From: Liolophura sinensis
Lineage: Eukaryota; Mollusca; Polyplacophora; Chitonida; Chitonidae
Direction of reading: 5' to 3'
Length of the DNA stretch: 64,000 bases
Assembly (NCBI RefSeq): GCF_032854445.1
Contig: NC_088307.1
Span: forward strand, 27,940,547 to 28,004,546
Shown here: one piece after another, positions 24,185 through 37,359 of the stretch
Position numbering within the stretch: position 1 is the stretch's first letter
Layout: the number at the start of each line of letters is the position of its first letter
Translations under genes and position numbers: made by a program
The notes under the pieces: model-generated
Told to the model about the DNA's origin: nothing
Seen by the model: the letters and a program-made list of their open reading frames with translations, nothing else
Databases searched by the model: none

Positions 24185-27100
24185 TGATATAAAGTCCTCC
24201 TTCGCCCGCCCCCTGACAGTATTTAGTCAGCATTTCCCTCTCCTCCTCTTGTTTCTGGTTTATTGGCTGAGTTTGTCCCAGTAACAACTCAGCAAATCCT
24301 CGTCTCTTACGTTCGCGTGTGCACCGCTCCGCTCTCCGCGCAGCCGGCGTGGAATTCATCAGTACTGTAAGATTTGTAATTCTGCCCCTGTTAATTTGTG
24401 GAGAGTGTGCCAATGGCTTTTCATTTGGAGCAATTTAGACGACGGTTAATTGGAAGTATAGGAGAACGTGAATAATACAGCAGTTGTTGGGTGTTCCCTT
24501 CGTATTGGCGATCTGTTTGGGAATATATATAAATGGCGAAATAGGAAAGTTGCATGTGTATACTTTTAAATATTCAGCGCTTCTTGTCAGGCAACCGCTT
24601 TTTACTTCCCGCATTTGCTGTTCTCGAATGGCGTAAACGAATCACTTAATTTACCTTAAAATACGAAGCAGCTAAGCACGGTAATGGCAAGGGAAATTAT
24701 CCTAAATTGGTTTTAATATCTTACTTAAGCTTGATAGTTGACGGTACAAAGCCAGTTTCCTGTCCCACGGGAACGATATTCACCGCGAGATCTCCATTTC
24801 CCCGGTTCCAGTCTCGGACCCCCAGACATGCGATGGTGCCCGACATGCAACTTTCGAATTTTTAATATATTTCATTAGGTATATTGGATCGTACTGTTGG
24901 ACAATGGACAGAAAAGGTGGGTGTTCGGATCAGAGCCGCTAATCTCACACTTTCGCTGTAACCTGGAGGCCATATAATTCGACCTGAAAAGAGAATTTAA
25001 AACTCTGTCTCTCATGAATCGCAAAAAACATGTCATCTTGCGAAGCACTGGTTATAAAAGAAAGCTGAGTCTAAAGAAGATGGGAGACTAAGAAAGCAAA
25101 AATGAAAGAGAACCCTTCTAAAAAAAACAATATTAACGCAGAAAAATACAAAATAAAATTAAGTTCGAGTGAAAATTTGTGAGTATTGCGCTAAAGAGCA
25201 ATCAAATAAATAAATATATCATCATATGTAAATTTGCATCCGCAATGCTTGTTTTTGAGTTTTTATGTCAAACTGTGAATTCAAATTGCCTTTACAAAAC
25301 TGAGACTATAACCTTATCCGATCTTATACATCCATACGATTATATAAATAGTTTCACTATATTCGCATCTACATCACATAGGTTAGACTTAGTGATTAGG
25401 CAAAACTCCCTACATTGATCCGCAGTTTTCATAGTGCTAGTATACTAAAATAAAACGGTTTCTTACACCTATAATGACTGGGTTTTTGAAAATAAACAAT
25501 TTTCTAAATAAGAAAATCCGAAATATGTATTAAAACGATGAATTGATATGTATATGCCGTAAATTGCCATGTGGCTTGGTTTGCCTGTAATACAGTGTAG
25601 CCGTCTAGAGATCATGCACAAGAGATTTACCAACAATGATAGCGTTGTTATTGGGGCAAACTCTAGAGCCATCACAATCGACTTAACTTGATATTGTGAC
25701 GGCTTCGAGAAGGTAATAGAACGGTGTGTATAATATATATGTGTATATAATAATATTCTTAGTCAGCTTCTTTCATGATTTTCAGTGAAGGGAAAGAATA
25801 GCACAGTATATAAACGACTGGCTTAAACACCGCTCGGCTTGTATTCAGCCTGACCATTGTAAAACTCCTCCGTAACGTAGGAGTTTTAAATGCTCTAACT
25901 CTAAGCGCGCAACACGATTGGACTATTGTAGTCTTTGTCGCGCACTGTAATCGAAATCGAGGCTTTAATTGTGGACGGCTTGTACATTGTCAAAAAGCAA
26001 TATTTTGCCTAAAAGAACTATTAATTCGGTTGGATTCTTGCGCCAGTGTCCTCCCCTTTGACGAAGGAGATCGTGGTCTCTCAGATCCTACCGACAAAGG
26101 CCACAGGTGTGCTGATGTTTACTGCAGGTATTCCTAATGAAAATAAGATCGAGTTAAAATAATCTCGAGAGGAATTTATAATTGTGAGAGGCTTTAAGAG
26201 CCGTGTTCACCACGTGCTTACGGGGAGAAAAGGAGAGGTGTATCTTGCATTTTGGACTTTTGAAGAATATAGATAACCGCATCTTAATTCAGACATATAG
26301 ATAAACAGCGGCCTATCAACCTTAGACTGGCAGGGTTCATAACAATGTTGATAGTCTTGGATCGACGGGAGACTTAAAATAGGGACGTGCGACGATCGTA
26401 TAACCACTGGATTAGGTTGAACATGTGTCATATCAAACCTCGTATTGTAAAGACATGTTGTATCATGTATAAGTATACATAACGCATGTGTGTGTGTGTG
26501 TGTATAGCCCCGGAAAAGCCTAAACTTAACAGCGAGCAGGACAAGATCACCGCCGGATGCGTTTGGGATTTCGAAACCAGTTACCGCTCCCTGTCACGGT
26601 TTCACATCAAGATATTTGTCAGGTTCCTTGTAAGAAACGGTTGTTTTTATATATTTGTTTTCCTCTATCGTATTTTCTGCCAGATTTATACTGACTGACA
26701 TGGATAGAGTTGTCATGTCATAGCATTATATAAATAAATGTATATACGAAACAAAAATTCTTTCAAAATATTTGAATTATTGATTTACTGATTTACTAGT
26801 CAGTTATTAAACACCACCTACCATTGCCAAGTTTACTGAAGAACTTTTCCACATCTGACATTGTACATACATAAGCACTATATTGGTGGAAGACAAGCAA
26901 GTGCTCTTCAACGAACGGTAGACTGCTCCAACGGATATATGGATGCCCCCGAGCGCTGATTGTTACTTGTATGCAACGCCCCTCGAACAGTAACAGTAGG
27001 GGAATCTACAAACGCCCTGTCCAAGCAAAAGCTTCTCGTATTTCACATTTATTTTCATCGTTTCATACTTCTTCCAGAGTTTACAGCAATGATGCCATAT

Positions 27101-28150
27101 TGTGATTCAACATGTCAGACACAATCTCGTCGTGCATAGCACGCATTATTATAACATCTGAATGATGAACATGAAACGACCACTAGACTTGCCTTATTCA
27201 TTTGTTCTGAGATCTATAGAGTAGATAAAGTACCAATAGTACTTGTCCACGAAGGTCTGGTGCCTATCCAAACATATCATCGTAAATAAATAGACCTCAA
27301 TACGAGAAAACATGTGCTATTCCATTGCATAGAGTCGACTGGTGCAAAACATTTCAGTAAGCCTAACCCTTTGTGTAGAAAACCAGTTACTTTTATGGCG
27401 TTTTAATATTATTGTCGATCTTTTTTTGAAATCTCAATTACTGTAAAACATTTTTAAAAAAGCTGACATGGTATATACAAACAAAACCATGTTTTATGTA
27501 TAAAGCCATTGATTTTGAAAGCGTTTTGTTATTAAATTCAGCTTCTTTCAAATCAAACTGACGGTAAAAAGAACATTTGGTAGGAAATCTGTCAGCCTTT
27601 ACGATATAAGTCATTCCGTTATTTACTGCTCATCCACACATATACACCGTATCTGTACGGACCGGGGCAATTCCCTGTTTTAATTATGAATCATCTGTCG
27701 GTGGTAATTGATAAAGTCTTCAGTTAGCGAGTCGTGAAAGCTAACGTTAGCTAATTAACTGATTGCCCGAGTTGGGGCGATTATTGATACGTCGTCGCTG
27801 TCTGCTGGTCATACATCAGCAGTGAACAGCTAACCTGCCATTATTTACAAGTAGGCAGTATACATAGGTACCGTCACAGTCATGCATTATTTCGACAGAC
27901 GCTCTTGTACGCTGAAGAATATTTTATAGCTCTATTAATATTTCTTTGTAACAAAACTCAGCGACGTGTCGACGACACGGAGAAGTTAAGTTTTCTTGCC
28001 AACCGTCTGTGAATATACTGCTATGCATCTATACCACACCTGTTCACGTGCCGCACTAACCTTGCTCTATACAGGAAATTGACAATCTTCTGACGCTTGG
28101 TCATGATCTACACGTTTCTGGTCAGCAACACTTTTAGATATTCTTAACAG
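24185..28150. other. Long gene-free upstream region of Barhl, distal part
   Basis: Single-copy, mainly AT-rich DNA with a short (GT)n at about 26486. No exon is recognised. An AACAGCTGG E-box (28146-28154) fits the published Atonal-type E-box consensus, but several such matches are expected by chance in 64 kb. Confidence 0.45.
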
Positions 28151-28779
28151 CTGGTCAAGATTTTATGATTAATATTTAAAGAGAATATGTCAAATAAAGC
28201 GATTTTACGAATGTAAAAGACTACAGCATAGGGATAAAACTAGAGCAGTGACTACAGTGCGATAGCTGGCAAATGGTCATATGTAACCCGTGAAATACGG
28301 TCTCTTGTCAGCGCACCATATTACGGTTTTATTCAAAGAGGTCATGAAAATGATTAAATGCTTAGTACTACAGCCAGTAAATCTTACCTTTCAACTGTCC
28401 AGATATAGCCATTGGTGCATTATATGATACCAGCATTGCAATTTTAAAAAAAGCAGAATTAATTCTGCTGTTCACTGTTTTCCAGAACAACATGATATTT
28501 TGAACTATATATTCCGACAAACGTTATAAATGTACCGGTCTCAATTAGTCAATCAATCTGTCAACCAATTAATTAATCTACCAGGCAATTTTGTTCCTTA
28601 CGGCTTTGTTGAGAATAGTCGACAACAATGTCAGCGAACGACAAGACTATATTGAGACAATATATAACTGATGCACCATTTGTCGCTGCGCATGGTGCCT
28701 TGGCGAAGAGGACGTAATTTAATTCATTAAGACACTAGTTAAAGAAATAATCTGACTCTATTGGATGTTTAAGACAGCG

Positions 28780-29420
28780 CGGACGTTTGTTTGTTGAGTT
28801 GGCTATGTTAACAAAAGCGCCGACTAAGAGAGCGTCATTAACTCGTTAACTCTATTACACAGACTGATATTAAAGGAGATCTAATTATGGGACGGTAACA
28901 TTTGTCCAGGACAAGGTTCGTTGACATCTTTCCTAGCCCGACTCGTCAGAAGCGTTAAGGCGGAGAGCGCTGACAATTATGGCTTTCTATGTTCAGCTAC
29001 AGTCCGTAACATCGAGTTAAGATCAAGCGGGAGGCACAGGAAAATCGTCGCAATCAAAGCGACAAGTTGATAGGTTGTATTACATTTGTCTCAGCCGAAC
29101 GCCCGTGGAACGACAAGAGCCGGAGAAGAATAAGGGGTGAGCCAAATCGGAGCCGCAAACAGGCGATCATTTAATCGAATTTGAGTAAATCGCGGCGGGC
29201 TTAATTGCATCGTTCCGCTCGTTGCTGAACGCCTTGTTTCTCTGTAACCGGCCCATCACGGGTGTACAGGACAACCTCTGGAAAACAACCCCCGGGCAGT
29301 GTTACGTGGAGTATTATTTTATAACATGTCCTTCGGGCGTTCTACAAGCCATGGCGGCTGTCTGCTCACAATGTGGGTGTTCCCTTAACAATTCATTTGC
29401 ATGTCATTAATTGTTCGTCA
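28780..29420. promoter_or_regulatory. Candidate regulatory element upstream of Barhl (complex single-copy block)
   Basis: This block has mixed composition, no repeats and no coding signal. It holds many homeodomain-type cores (TCATTAAC, CTAATTATGG, TTTAATCGAA, CTTAATTGCA). It ends in ATTTGCATGTCATTAATTG (29395-29413), an octamer (POU-type) motif directly next to a TAATTG homeodomain site. It lies about 4.5-5 kb upstream of the Barhl start codon. Regulatory function is inferred only from composition and motifs. Confidence 0.25.
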
Positions 29421-30385
29421 CTGTGACTGTCAATAAAATATTGGTTACATAGGCAGTCAATGGAGGGGTATTTTTTAGAATGCTGTAAATACCGCCTTGG
29501 GCGAAGACAGACCTACAAACGTAATTAGTGTTGTCTTTTATTCATAACGTCTTAAAGACAGATGGCTTTTTAAATCCAGTTTATTTATTTTTTTTTTTTG
29601 GCCGAAACCTTTGTGATGGATCAAGCTAGCTAAATAATTCTAAATATCACATTCAGGTAACTTAATGCGGTCCATCTTGTTTTGTATATCGCTTAAACTG
29701 TTGGTTATACTAAAACACAGGAATATTAAGTCTGCGTTCTTACTTATTTAACCCCTATGTAAATCAATAAAATATATTGAGAATAACGTGATGGAATATT
29801 ATGGACAAATAAAAGAAAAGGACTTTTACCAGCTCCAAAGATAGAAATGAGCACCAAAAAGCATAAATCAGGATTGTGTCATTGCAAATTAATTTAAACA
29901 TAATTATTTTTTTTGTTTGATATGTTCATCGTTTTTGTTTTTCGATTTTATTCGGAAAATGGCGTATATTTCTTAACAGGATATTATATGACAAACATTT
30001 ACGAACAAGCCATCGCGACAACAATCGATCACGATAACAGTCGATCAATCAGTAGATTTATACATTTAGTTCCATTCCTGAGTCGAACAGCCAATTAAGC
30101 CTTAAATGTGTACATCTATACCAAATGTTTCAACAGATAGGTATGGCAAACAATTTCCATCAGTGTATCACCTGTATTCAATCAGCCAACTAACTCTTGC
30201 ATTTCTCATTTGAACAGCCAACCAAACAATGGACTTGTTTAGCAACGCTCAGCCTGTCATCCAGGTATAAAAACAGTGTCTTTCCCTCATAAACTTGTCC
30301 ATTGTACAGAAATGATATTGAGATGTGTACAGAAGCTATTTTCTCGCCTCCAAAAAACGTCTTTACTTGATGTTAATAGCCGAAA
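29421..30385. other. Unannotated AT-rich DNA
   Basis: AT-rich sequence with no gene or repeat recognised. Confidence 0.45.
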
Positions 30386-30389
30386 GCCT

Positions 30390-30980
30390 GACCCCTGAGT
30401 CAATTAGATAACCAACGTCTCCCATCAGCTGGAGGGAGGCAGTTGTTGTATTGTGGGGCATTGCTCAGATCCCGTCTCTGATAGCTCAGCGTGGGTCACA
30501 CAGATAACGTCATCGATACAGGAGCCCCGATCGGAGGGCAAACAAACCCCTCAGACCCAGGATACGCCCTGTTCTAACCCAAGCTCAGGCTTCAATAGTT
30601 CCTAGTACACCGAGTCAACAAATGACAAGGTTTAAAGCCGCAATCGTCGTCGTTAACGGACTAATTTTGTCCCTATCAGTCATCTTCAACCGGCCCCGAG
30701 TGAATTTGCTTCCTAGGTTTTAACGAGGTTTAGTCTATCTAATTATTTCGACAAGCATCATGACGGCGTGTTTTACGGCCCTCCAAACAAGGTTAACACA
30801 CTCAATTTCCTCGCTCAGCTCTAAAGTAATAATTATTTTTCTTCACAAAAGCCTGAAATAATTGCGCTTATTCTGGTCCTAAATATGTTTTCAATGGACT
30901 TTAATAACAGCGTGACATGTTTTCAGACAGGACATTTGAATAGTGGCGCTCTAATTTAAAGGGAGTGGGAAGAGTTATAC
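30390..30980. promoter_or_regulatory. Candidate regulatory element upstream of Barhl
   Basis: Complex single-copy sequence with GAGTCAATTAG, ATCAGCTGG (an E-box), CTAATTATTTC, GTAATAATTATTT and AATAATTG cores. AGTGGGAAGAG near its right edge fits a Su(H)/RBPJ half-site (GTGGGAA). It has no coding signal. It lies about 3-3.5 kb upstream of the start codon. The call is by composition only. Confidence 0.25.
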
Positions 30981-30984
30981 GAAA

Positions 30985-33600
30985 AATGCGTTTTTAGTGC
31001 CCGTGATGTTCGACGTATACAGAACTATGCTTGTTGGATTTGTGAATGCTGGGACCTCTTCATCAATAAAACATATGTATTTTGAATACGTATAGCAAAC
31101 ACAACTAAAACTGTGTAACAACACGGGCGTATTTAATCAACCGTAATAGTGGGTCATATCTTTCAATTTTCAGGAAAAAAATTTTTAAAAGCCCATTTAT
31201 ACGAATTGTGCTCTATGTAAAAAGCATATATGAATGTTTACTATTTGTTGCGTATTGTGAGATTTAGGTTTTTTATACCTTAACAGAATAAAATATAAAC
31301 TTTCCCATTTCTTATTGTAAGAATTTGCAGAATAAACCTCTACCTCACTCACTGTAAAAATGAACTGCCTCTAAAAATAATTGTTTACATTCATCAAAAC
31401 AATTCATTACAAAGTTCAACCTTTGACGCCACATGACTTTTGTCATACATTACACTATTCCATTTAGCTAACCCCTCTTTGTGAATTAAGAGAAAATCCA
31501 AAATATTGTCTTTTCTAAGTGATCCACACGGCTATGTGTCACAGAGGCATCGTCCTGATGAGATGCCGAATGAGTCTGTGCAAGTCTGAAAACGATCACC
31601 TTCGATTGCTGTCAAGGAGTGTACAAGCTTTAAAGGTGATGGCAGTTCTAAGGTGGCCACTGATCAAATCCCCAATTTACCTTTATACACAGCTCGTGAT
31701 TGCCCCTGCACTGAAAATCACACTGGTTAAAAGTCACAATAAAAGAAAATGAGATCACTGTTATCATTTCAGGGAGCACAGCAGTATAAGACGCAGTGTA
31801 TTATAGCTATACGGGACTGTACAAGCATGCATGCAGACAGGATCTGTGAGAAAAGTGGGCGGCGTCAACAATGCTGTAGAGAGGCCATCGACAGTCGAGT
31901 AAAATAAAGCCTCGGTCTATCAAATTCTATGTAGCACTTCATATAGAGGAAGGCTTCTTTCATAGAGCTGTTGAACTCTTGTCACGGCGTTACACTAGGA
32001 ACACTTGGAGCTTAAAGAAATACGAACTAATCTCCTTACCAATTTGGATTGCCCGCAGCTCTTTCGCATGTATTCTTCGCGGGTATATAGGAGAGTTAAG
32101 AAGCGTATAGGCTGACTTCGACTTTTGCCTTTTCAGGAGGCTTTCAGTTGAGTTAACGAGAACTGTAAGCCTGCCTTTAAAAGGAGCTAGAAAATCGGTC
32201 CAAACAAACGATCGTAATTGAAATTTGTGAACCCCGCCATCTGCTGTACATTGTCCCCGCGCTATCTTATGAAAATATGGCCGTGAAAACGTCCCTTGTG
32301 TCGATTTGTTATAAAAGGCGGAATTCCGGTTGAAATTAATAACACCAAAAAATAACGAAATAAGATCTAACAGGTACTAAAGCTTCGTCTCCAGAAGAAA
32401 TTCAAGTTATATACACTGCAAATTCTTCTCACAAACAATTATTGTGTTACGGCGTGGCGAAATTCCTCTAAATAAAGAAAAATCCCCACAGATGGTTTTT
32501 TTGTGACTAAGTGCGGCTAACTTCAAAGTGTCGGGTTAAATGAAAAAGCAATCATATAGGTAAGCGTGCAAATACAGCTTGTTCTTTTTTTTTTTTTCAT
32601 TTCATATAAAATTTAGCCCCGTATAAACTGTCGGAACTAAGTGATTGTAAATTGTTAAAACTGTCTCTGTAGGGAATAAATGGTGTTTAGTCCCTTTTTT
32701 ACCCTCAATTGAAGTTCCATATCTATAGGATAGGACTGCGGGGTAAGCTTATTATTTCAACGGGATAAGCTGGCCTCTTTGCGTTGCTGTATTCAAATCG
32801 TTTTCATCCTTGCAACCCCTTTGATATACATTTTCTACCAGATTAAGTTATCAAAATAACAGTACAACCACACCCGACGGGCCAGTGCGTTATTGTGTCG
32901 AAGTATATATATATAACAGTATGGAAGCCACTTTTTCTTTAACAATATACTTCTTCAATGATGCTTCAGGTATGGCTTTAATAAGATTTTTTATACATAG
33001 GTATTTTGACCAAATGGATGTCAAATAAAGAGTGTTAACATGCTATTGTGACCGGCTGTCAGTTAAAAGCCACTTGGAGCCGGGAGATTGTTCCTAGAGC
33101 AGACCCTTCCTCCGTCCCATGTACAATGTCCCCATTATGGGTGGTAATATACAGCTCCCGTCTTTCTCGGTGTGCGATACATGACTGATCAGATCACGGG
33201 AGAGCAGTCCCACTTAGGCCACGCCCCTTTTGATCGGATGAGCCGGTGATTGGTCCATCCGTGCGTTAAAAGACTCGCACATGTCAATTGTTATGACCGT
33301 GCTTCACGCGACACAGCGGCAGAATAAATGTGTTTGACTTTATGAACAGCACATGGTTAAAACTGACGGTTGATTCGGGAACGGGACAGTGTGCGATCGT
33401 TTAATGACATTCGTACAACACTAGACTGCAGCAAAAATTCAGCACATGGTGATAGGAGCGAGTACAGCTGGAACGACTGTTGTTTTAATCCTGCATGCGT
33501 GCTCACCTGAAGAGCCAAGCGAGCGTTAAGCGCATACTTCATGGAATAAAGTCCGACAGCCGTTTGCACGTGACACTCCACTGAAGGTGTCGTCTGCTTT
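30985..33600. other. Proximal upstream region of Barhl
   Basis: No exon is recognised. 30985-33040 is mostly AT-rich. 33050-33300 is GC-richer with CCACGCCCCTTTTG (33220 area), a GC-box/KLF-like site, and may be promoter-proximal. Confidence 0.4.
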
Positions 33601-33884
33601 TCGAACAGTTCGATGACATTTTCTATATTTGGACAAGTTTGTGAATTTTTGGGGGGGAAGAAGAAGTTCGCGTCAGAGTATTCTTTGTGCTTTGAAACGT
33701 TTGGACACAGATTTGTTACCGATTTGAAATTTGTTCCGATTTTGGTTTAAGGTTCTAAAATTTTTAAATGCTGGATCTCGTTTCCTATCCAAGAATGAAG
33801 ACTCTTTAATCAGTTAGCGGAAAGGTCCGTTGAGATAGAGAGTAGCTGAAATCTTGTGCAACGTTTCGTGCAAGTGTTGTAAAC
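33601..33884 (+). promoter_or_regulatory. Barhl: Probable 5' UTR and core promoter zone of Barhl
   Basis: This is the sequence immediately upstream of the start codon. An in-frame TAG at 33843-33845 shows that the reading frame cannot extend further upstream within this exon. No convincing TATA box or initiator is visible, so the transcription start is not placed. A G-run (33651-33657) is the only notable composition feature. Confidence 0.35.
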
Positions 33885-34479
33885 ATGGAATCATCTTCGA
33901 GAGCTGCTTCAAGGTTAAGTAGCCCGGTCGGTGAGAAGGACACTGGACGTGACAGTCCCGTGGATATGACAGACTCGGAAAATGCCCAGGACATATATGT
34001 GAGCTCCAGAAACTTACGTACCATGGACAATTACCATAAGCTCGGTAACATTTGCGATACCTCCAGGGCTTGCCTTGACAGTTCCCTGGCTGTTGACAGT
34101 TGCACCAGCAAAGACATGAAATCCAATTCCAGTGTTTCCGGGAGGCCGTGCCAATCCAGCCCCTCAAGTTCTACCAAAGTTTCCAGTGCTAGTTTAAAAA
34201 TGAACACAAAAACGACGGAGTCGTCATCAGATTCGAGTTCGGGACATAAGTTTAGACTCAGCCTTCCTCCTCAAGGCAGTGAACATTCGGGAATGCCCCG
34301 GCCGTCGTTTCTTATAACCGATATACTCGGGGACAGACTATCGGCCCGGTCTAAACTCCTCTCTGACGACAAAGACACGATAGACTCAGAACTAGATCCG
34401 GTAAACGTGAGCGACGACGAAGACACGGACGACCCGGCGTCAAATCGAGGGGACGAGGATGACTTGTCTTCCCCGTCAG
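33885..34479 (+). CDS. Barhl: BarH-like homeobox protein, coding exon 1
   Basis: This exon encodes residues 1-198 and the first base of codon 199 of a BarH-family homeodomain transcription factor, which acts in the nucleus as a DNA-binding regulator, usually in neural and sensory cell fate. The ATG has a good context (AAACATGG) and follows an in-frame TAG 14 codons upstream. The N-terminal part is Ser-rich and low in recognisable structure. Residues 141-151 (SFLITDILGDR) form a FIL/Engrailed-homology-1 motif, known in the family for binding Groucho-type corepressors. Residues 161-193 are strongly acidic. The exon ends CAG|GTGAGT, a near-perfect donor, in phase 1, which matches the exon 2 acceptor. 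The N-terminal second FIL motif of vertebrate BARHL proteins is not seen. Open frames on the minus strand here are shadows. Confidence 0.93.
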
Positions 34480-36817
34480 GTGAGTACAAACCTCTCTCCC
34501 ATACCGCTCTACTCCTAGCTCTCTTCCCCGTCCCCTTATACACTAGGAAACCCACTTGATGCCCTTGATAAACACCTACAACACACATTTACTGCTGTCC
34601 GCTCGACTGAACCCCAACTGTTCCTTAACACCTTTATCAGCATACATCGCACACACTAACCCGCTTTTCAGTCACTCCTACCACAGAAACAACCATCAGC
34701 ATTAAAACACTAGGTTTGTAGGCGTTTGTACTACAACATTATGCTACTAGCTTTAAATAACACTCATTACTAACTCTTCGGTCCAAGAGAACATTTGACA
34801 AGCAGGTGTGCGATATTAACTTCATGCCATTTTGTTTAACGACCCTCTTCTTTGGACACAGACGGTTATTGCATCCGTTCTATGTACAAAAGTCATTTGG
34901 ATCCTGACAATAGACAACTGAGACATATGTATATTTGGAGTAGCTGCTTTCTAGACTTTTATAATTGTACTCAAGAGGTGTCTAAATGAAAACCCTTCCT
35001 CCAAAGTAGACAGAGGAGAAGATGAAGAAACATATATATTTCGGATGGCTGTAGAGTTTGTCATGGCAGTTAAGTGCAAAATGGAACAAGCAGTGAAGTA
35101 TATAAATATATTTTCTGCACGGAATGAGGAATTGTTGCTGATATTTTTCAACAGACTGTTAACTTTTGCTGTTATTTTAGATACTTTTTTCAATCCTAAC
35201 CCAAAATTCACCCTCCACTACAGTAACTTAAACCCACTTTTCAAATGAGACCTCCACCTTTTTTACGCTGTTTACACCCTCTGTCAAAATTGTTTGGTTA
35301 CATCAGACTTCTTTTGTGAAACATCATCTCTTTTTAAAAAGTCTTTTCTTTTCTTCTTCCACGAGTTATCGGATATAACTAGAATAGTTTCGTATAGCAC
35401 TATAGGCAAATCTACACCGACATTTTTCAGTGTCGCTTAGATTCGTATATAGGAGATTGAAGCCAAAGATTAAATTCATTCTCAACAATTTATGAAGACA
35501 CGGTCTCCACGTTTCTCTGGGTCGCAGTTTGTTTTTCTCTGACTCTCTGTCAAGTTAAGCAGTCATAAAGCTGCTGTCGTTTTATTTTTATCCCACAGTT
35601 TTGTCCTACCTCAATTTTATCCGCATAAAAGCCTCAGCTTTTACCTCGACGGAAATCTCGGCGTTGCGCAGTTTGATTTTGTAAAGCGAATTTCTAACAC
35701 CGACACAACGTTTATTTATTGATGACGCAAGGGTGAACACCCATAAAGGGCGGTCTTTAAACTCGCTTTGCTTTCGTAAACGATTTAGGGCACCTTTATT
35801 ACCCTGTGCTACAAAATCTAAATTTATGGTCGACATCCACTTTACCTTGTCACCAAACTGCGCAGCCCTGTAAAATGCTTGGGTATATATCCACAACGTA
35901 TACGATATACGTATACAGGGTATCAACCTTCATCTGTATATCAGAATACATGCAGGATTAGCCAACAAATAAATTTGTGGAACTTTGCATTCCATACCGC
36001 GCACGAGACATGCATGGTTATACCTATGCGAAGTAACTCAATTCTTATATTTACATCACAAGTCAGAATTATTATTTGCCAGAAATTTTTAAAAACGTCA
36101 TGTTGAATGCATTTTAGCAATTTAATACAGAGTGTAACTTATCATGATATTCGCATAGTATATTCAGGCTCAGATTTAGATTCACCAAGGGTCGCATGGA
36201 TTCATTCTTCCAGCAAAGAACAGTTGTAAAGAACCTTTACACTATATTCTTTATTGTGTTAGCTGACAATGAACAATATATATGTCTCGAGAAACGAGAA
36301 CGTTATATGTGGATCATATAGTTTTTTTTCTTTTTTCCACAGTTTATTCAAGATACCTAAAGTTTGATTTCCAGAAGTTTACAGTTTAAGTGCAGGTATA
36401 TGCACCATTCCACAAATGCTCTTCACCCCTGTGTCTAGGTTTTATATTAGTCTTTAAGTTTGATTCACCATATCTGTACAATTATAACAGATGTCTCATT
36501 AGTGCAGCGAAAGAATGTTGCATGCATTTCAGAAGTTAATTTCAGCCGCTCTGCCAAAGTAGCCATCAGGCTTCAATCCATGAAAGGTTCAGACATAGCT
36601 GTGTATGTTCTGGCAGGTATTTGCCCAATCCAGACGTAATATGTTGAGAATTAATGCCAATAACCTCTAAAATGCGAAAAACAAAATCAGATTTCGACAT
36701 TTAGGCTTTTCTATATAATGATTTCATTTTGTATGTGTTCCTAAATTCTAGTCGTTTATCGTGCCACTGCAAAATCATTTTGCACCTAATACAGTTATTG
36801 GATTTTGTGTAAGACTC

Positions 36818-36892
36818 GCGATGGCCAAAACATCTGTGTTTGGAGAACACAAATCAAGCCTATATGACTGTCAGGTCCAGAGGTTCAAGCCT
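36818..36892 (+). repeat. Possible decayed tRNA-like SINE head
   Basis: An A-box-like TGGCCAAAACA and a B-box-matching GGTTCAAGCCT are spaced about 55-60 bp apart. No pairing acceptor stem is seen, so it is not a functional tRNA. It may be a remnant of a SINE directly upstream of the CCATGG-ended repeat. Confidence 0.3.
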
Positions 36893-36941
36893 AGACCGCG
36901 CTTCGCGACATGGTTCAACGTTACTGCTGCTCGCTCTCTTC

Positions 36942-37125
36942 TTAAGCCATGGTGCTAGGGGTCGTGTAACTTGCTCTTATTTATACTTTTACGCAAACAT
37001 TTAGAATAAAACCCTATTGTAGAATATGACCCTAGGTCGTATTTCACCGGTTGTATGTGCAAATTATCACACTGTAGTCGCTGCTCGTGTTTTGCTCTCT
37101 ATGCTGTGGTATTTATATCATGCCA
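36942..37125 (+). mobile_element. CCATGG-ended interspersed repeat, copy 1
   Basis: It starts TTAAGCCATGGTGCTAGGGG and continues TCGTGTAACTTGC, AGAATAAAACCCTA, GTATTTCACC, TGTGCAAATTATCACACTGT, then TTTTGCTCTCTATGCTGTGG. Matching order and words occur at 40273, 46909 and, in shorter form, 45353. No coding capacity is seen. Confidence 0.75.
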
Positions 37126-37359
37126 GTGTCATCTCGTTGTTTTAATCCGAAATTGGATGGTATACATCGTAAAGGTTTTGTCGGTGTGCTGTCTATTTAG
37201 GTTGGCGTATCGTATTTAGCACAGCGTCCACTTGGCAAAAGCAATCAGTCGCCAATCAAACATTTATATACCGTCTGTGCCGTCACAAAGAGAAAAAAAA
37301 CACTCCTAAATAAATGATTGATAAAAATCTGTTTAAATTCATTGCAGGCGTTTAGTTTG

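Noticed and set aside
28146-28154. AACAGCTGG as a proven Atonal-type site
   Set aside because: It matches a degenerate consensus, but several chance matches are expected in 64 kb.
33814-34588. Minus-strand frames over Barhl exon 1 as antisense genes
   Set aside because: They are shadows of the coding frame on the other strand.
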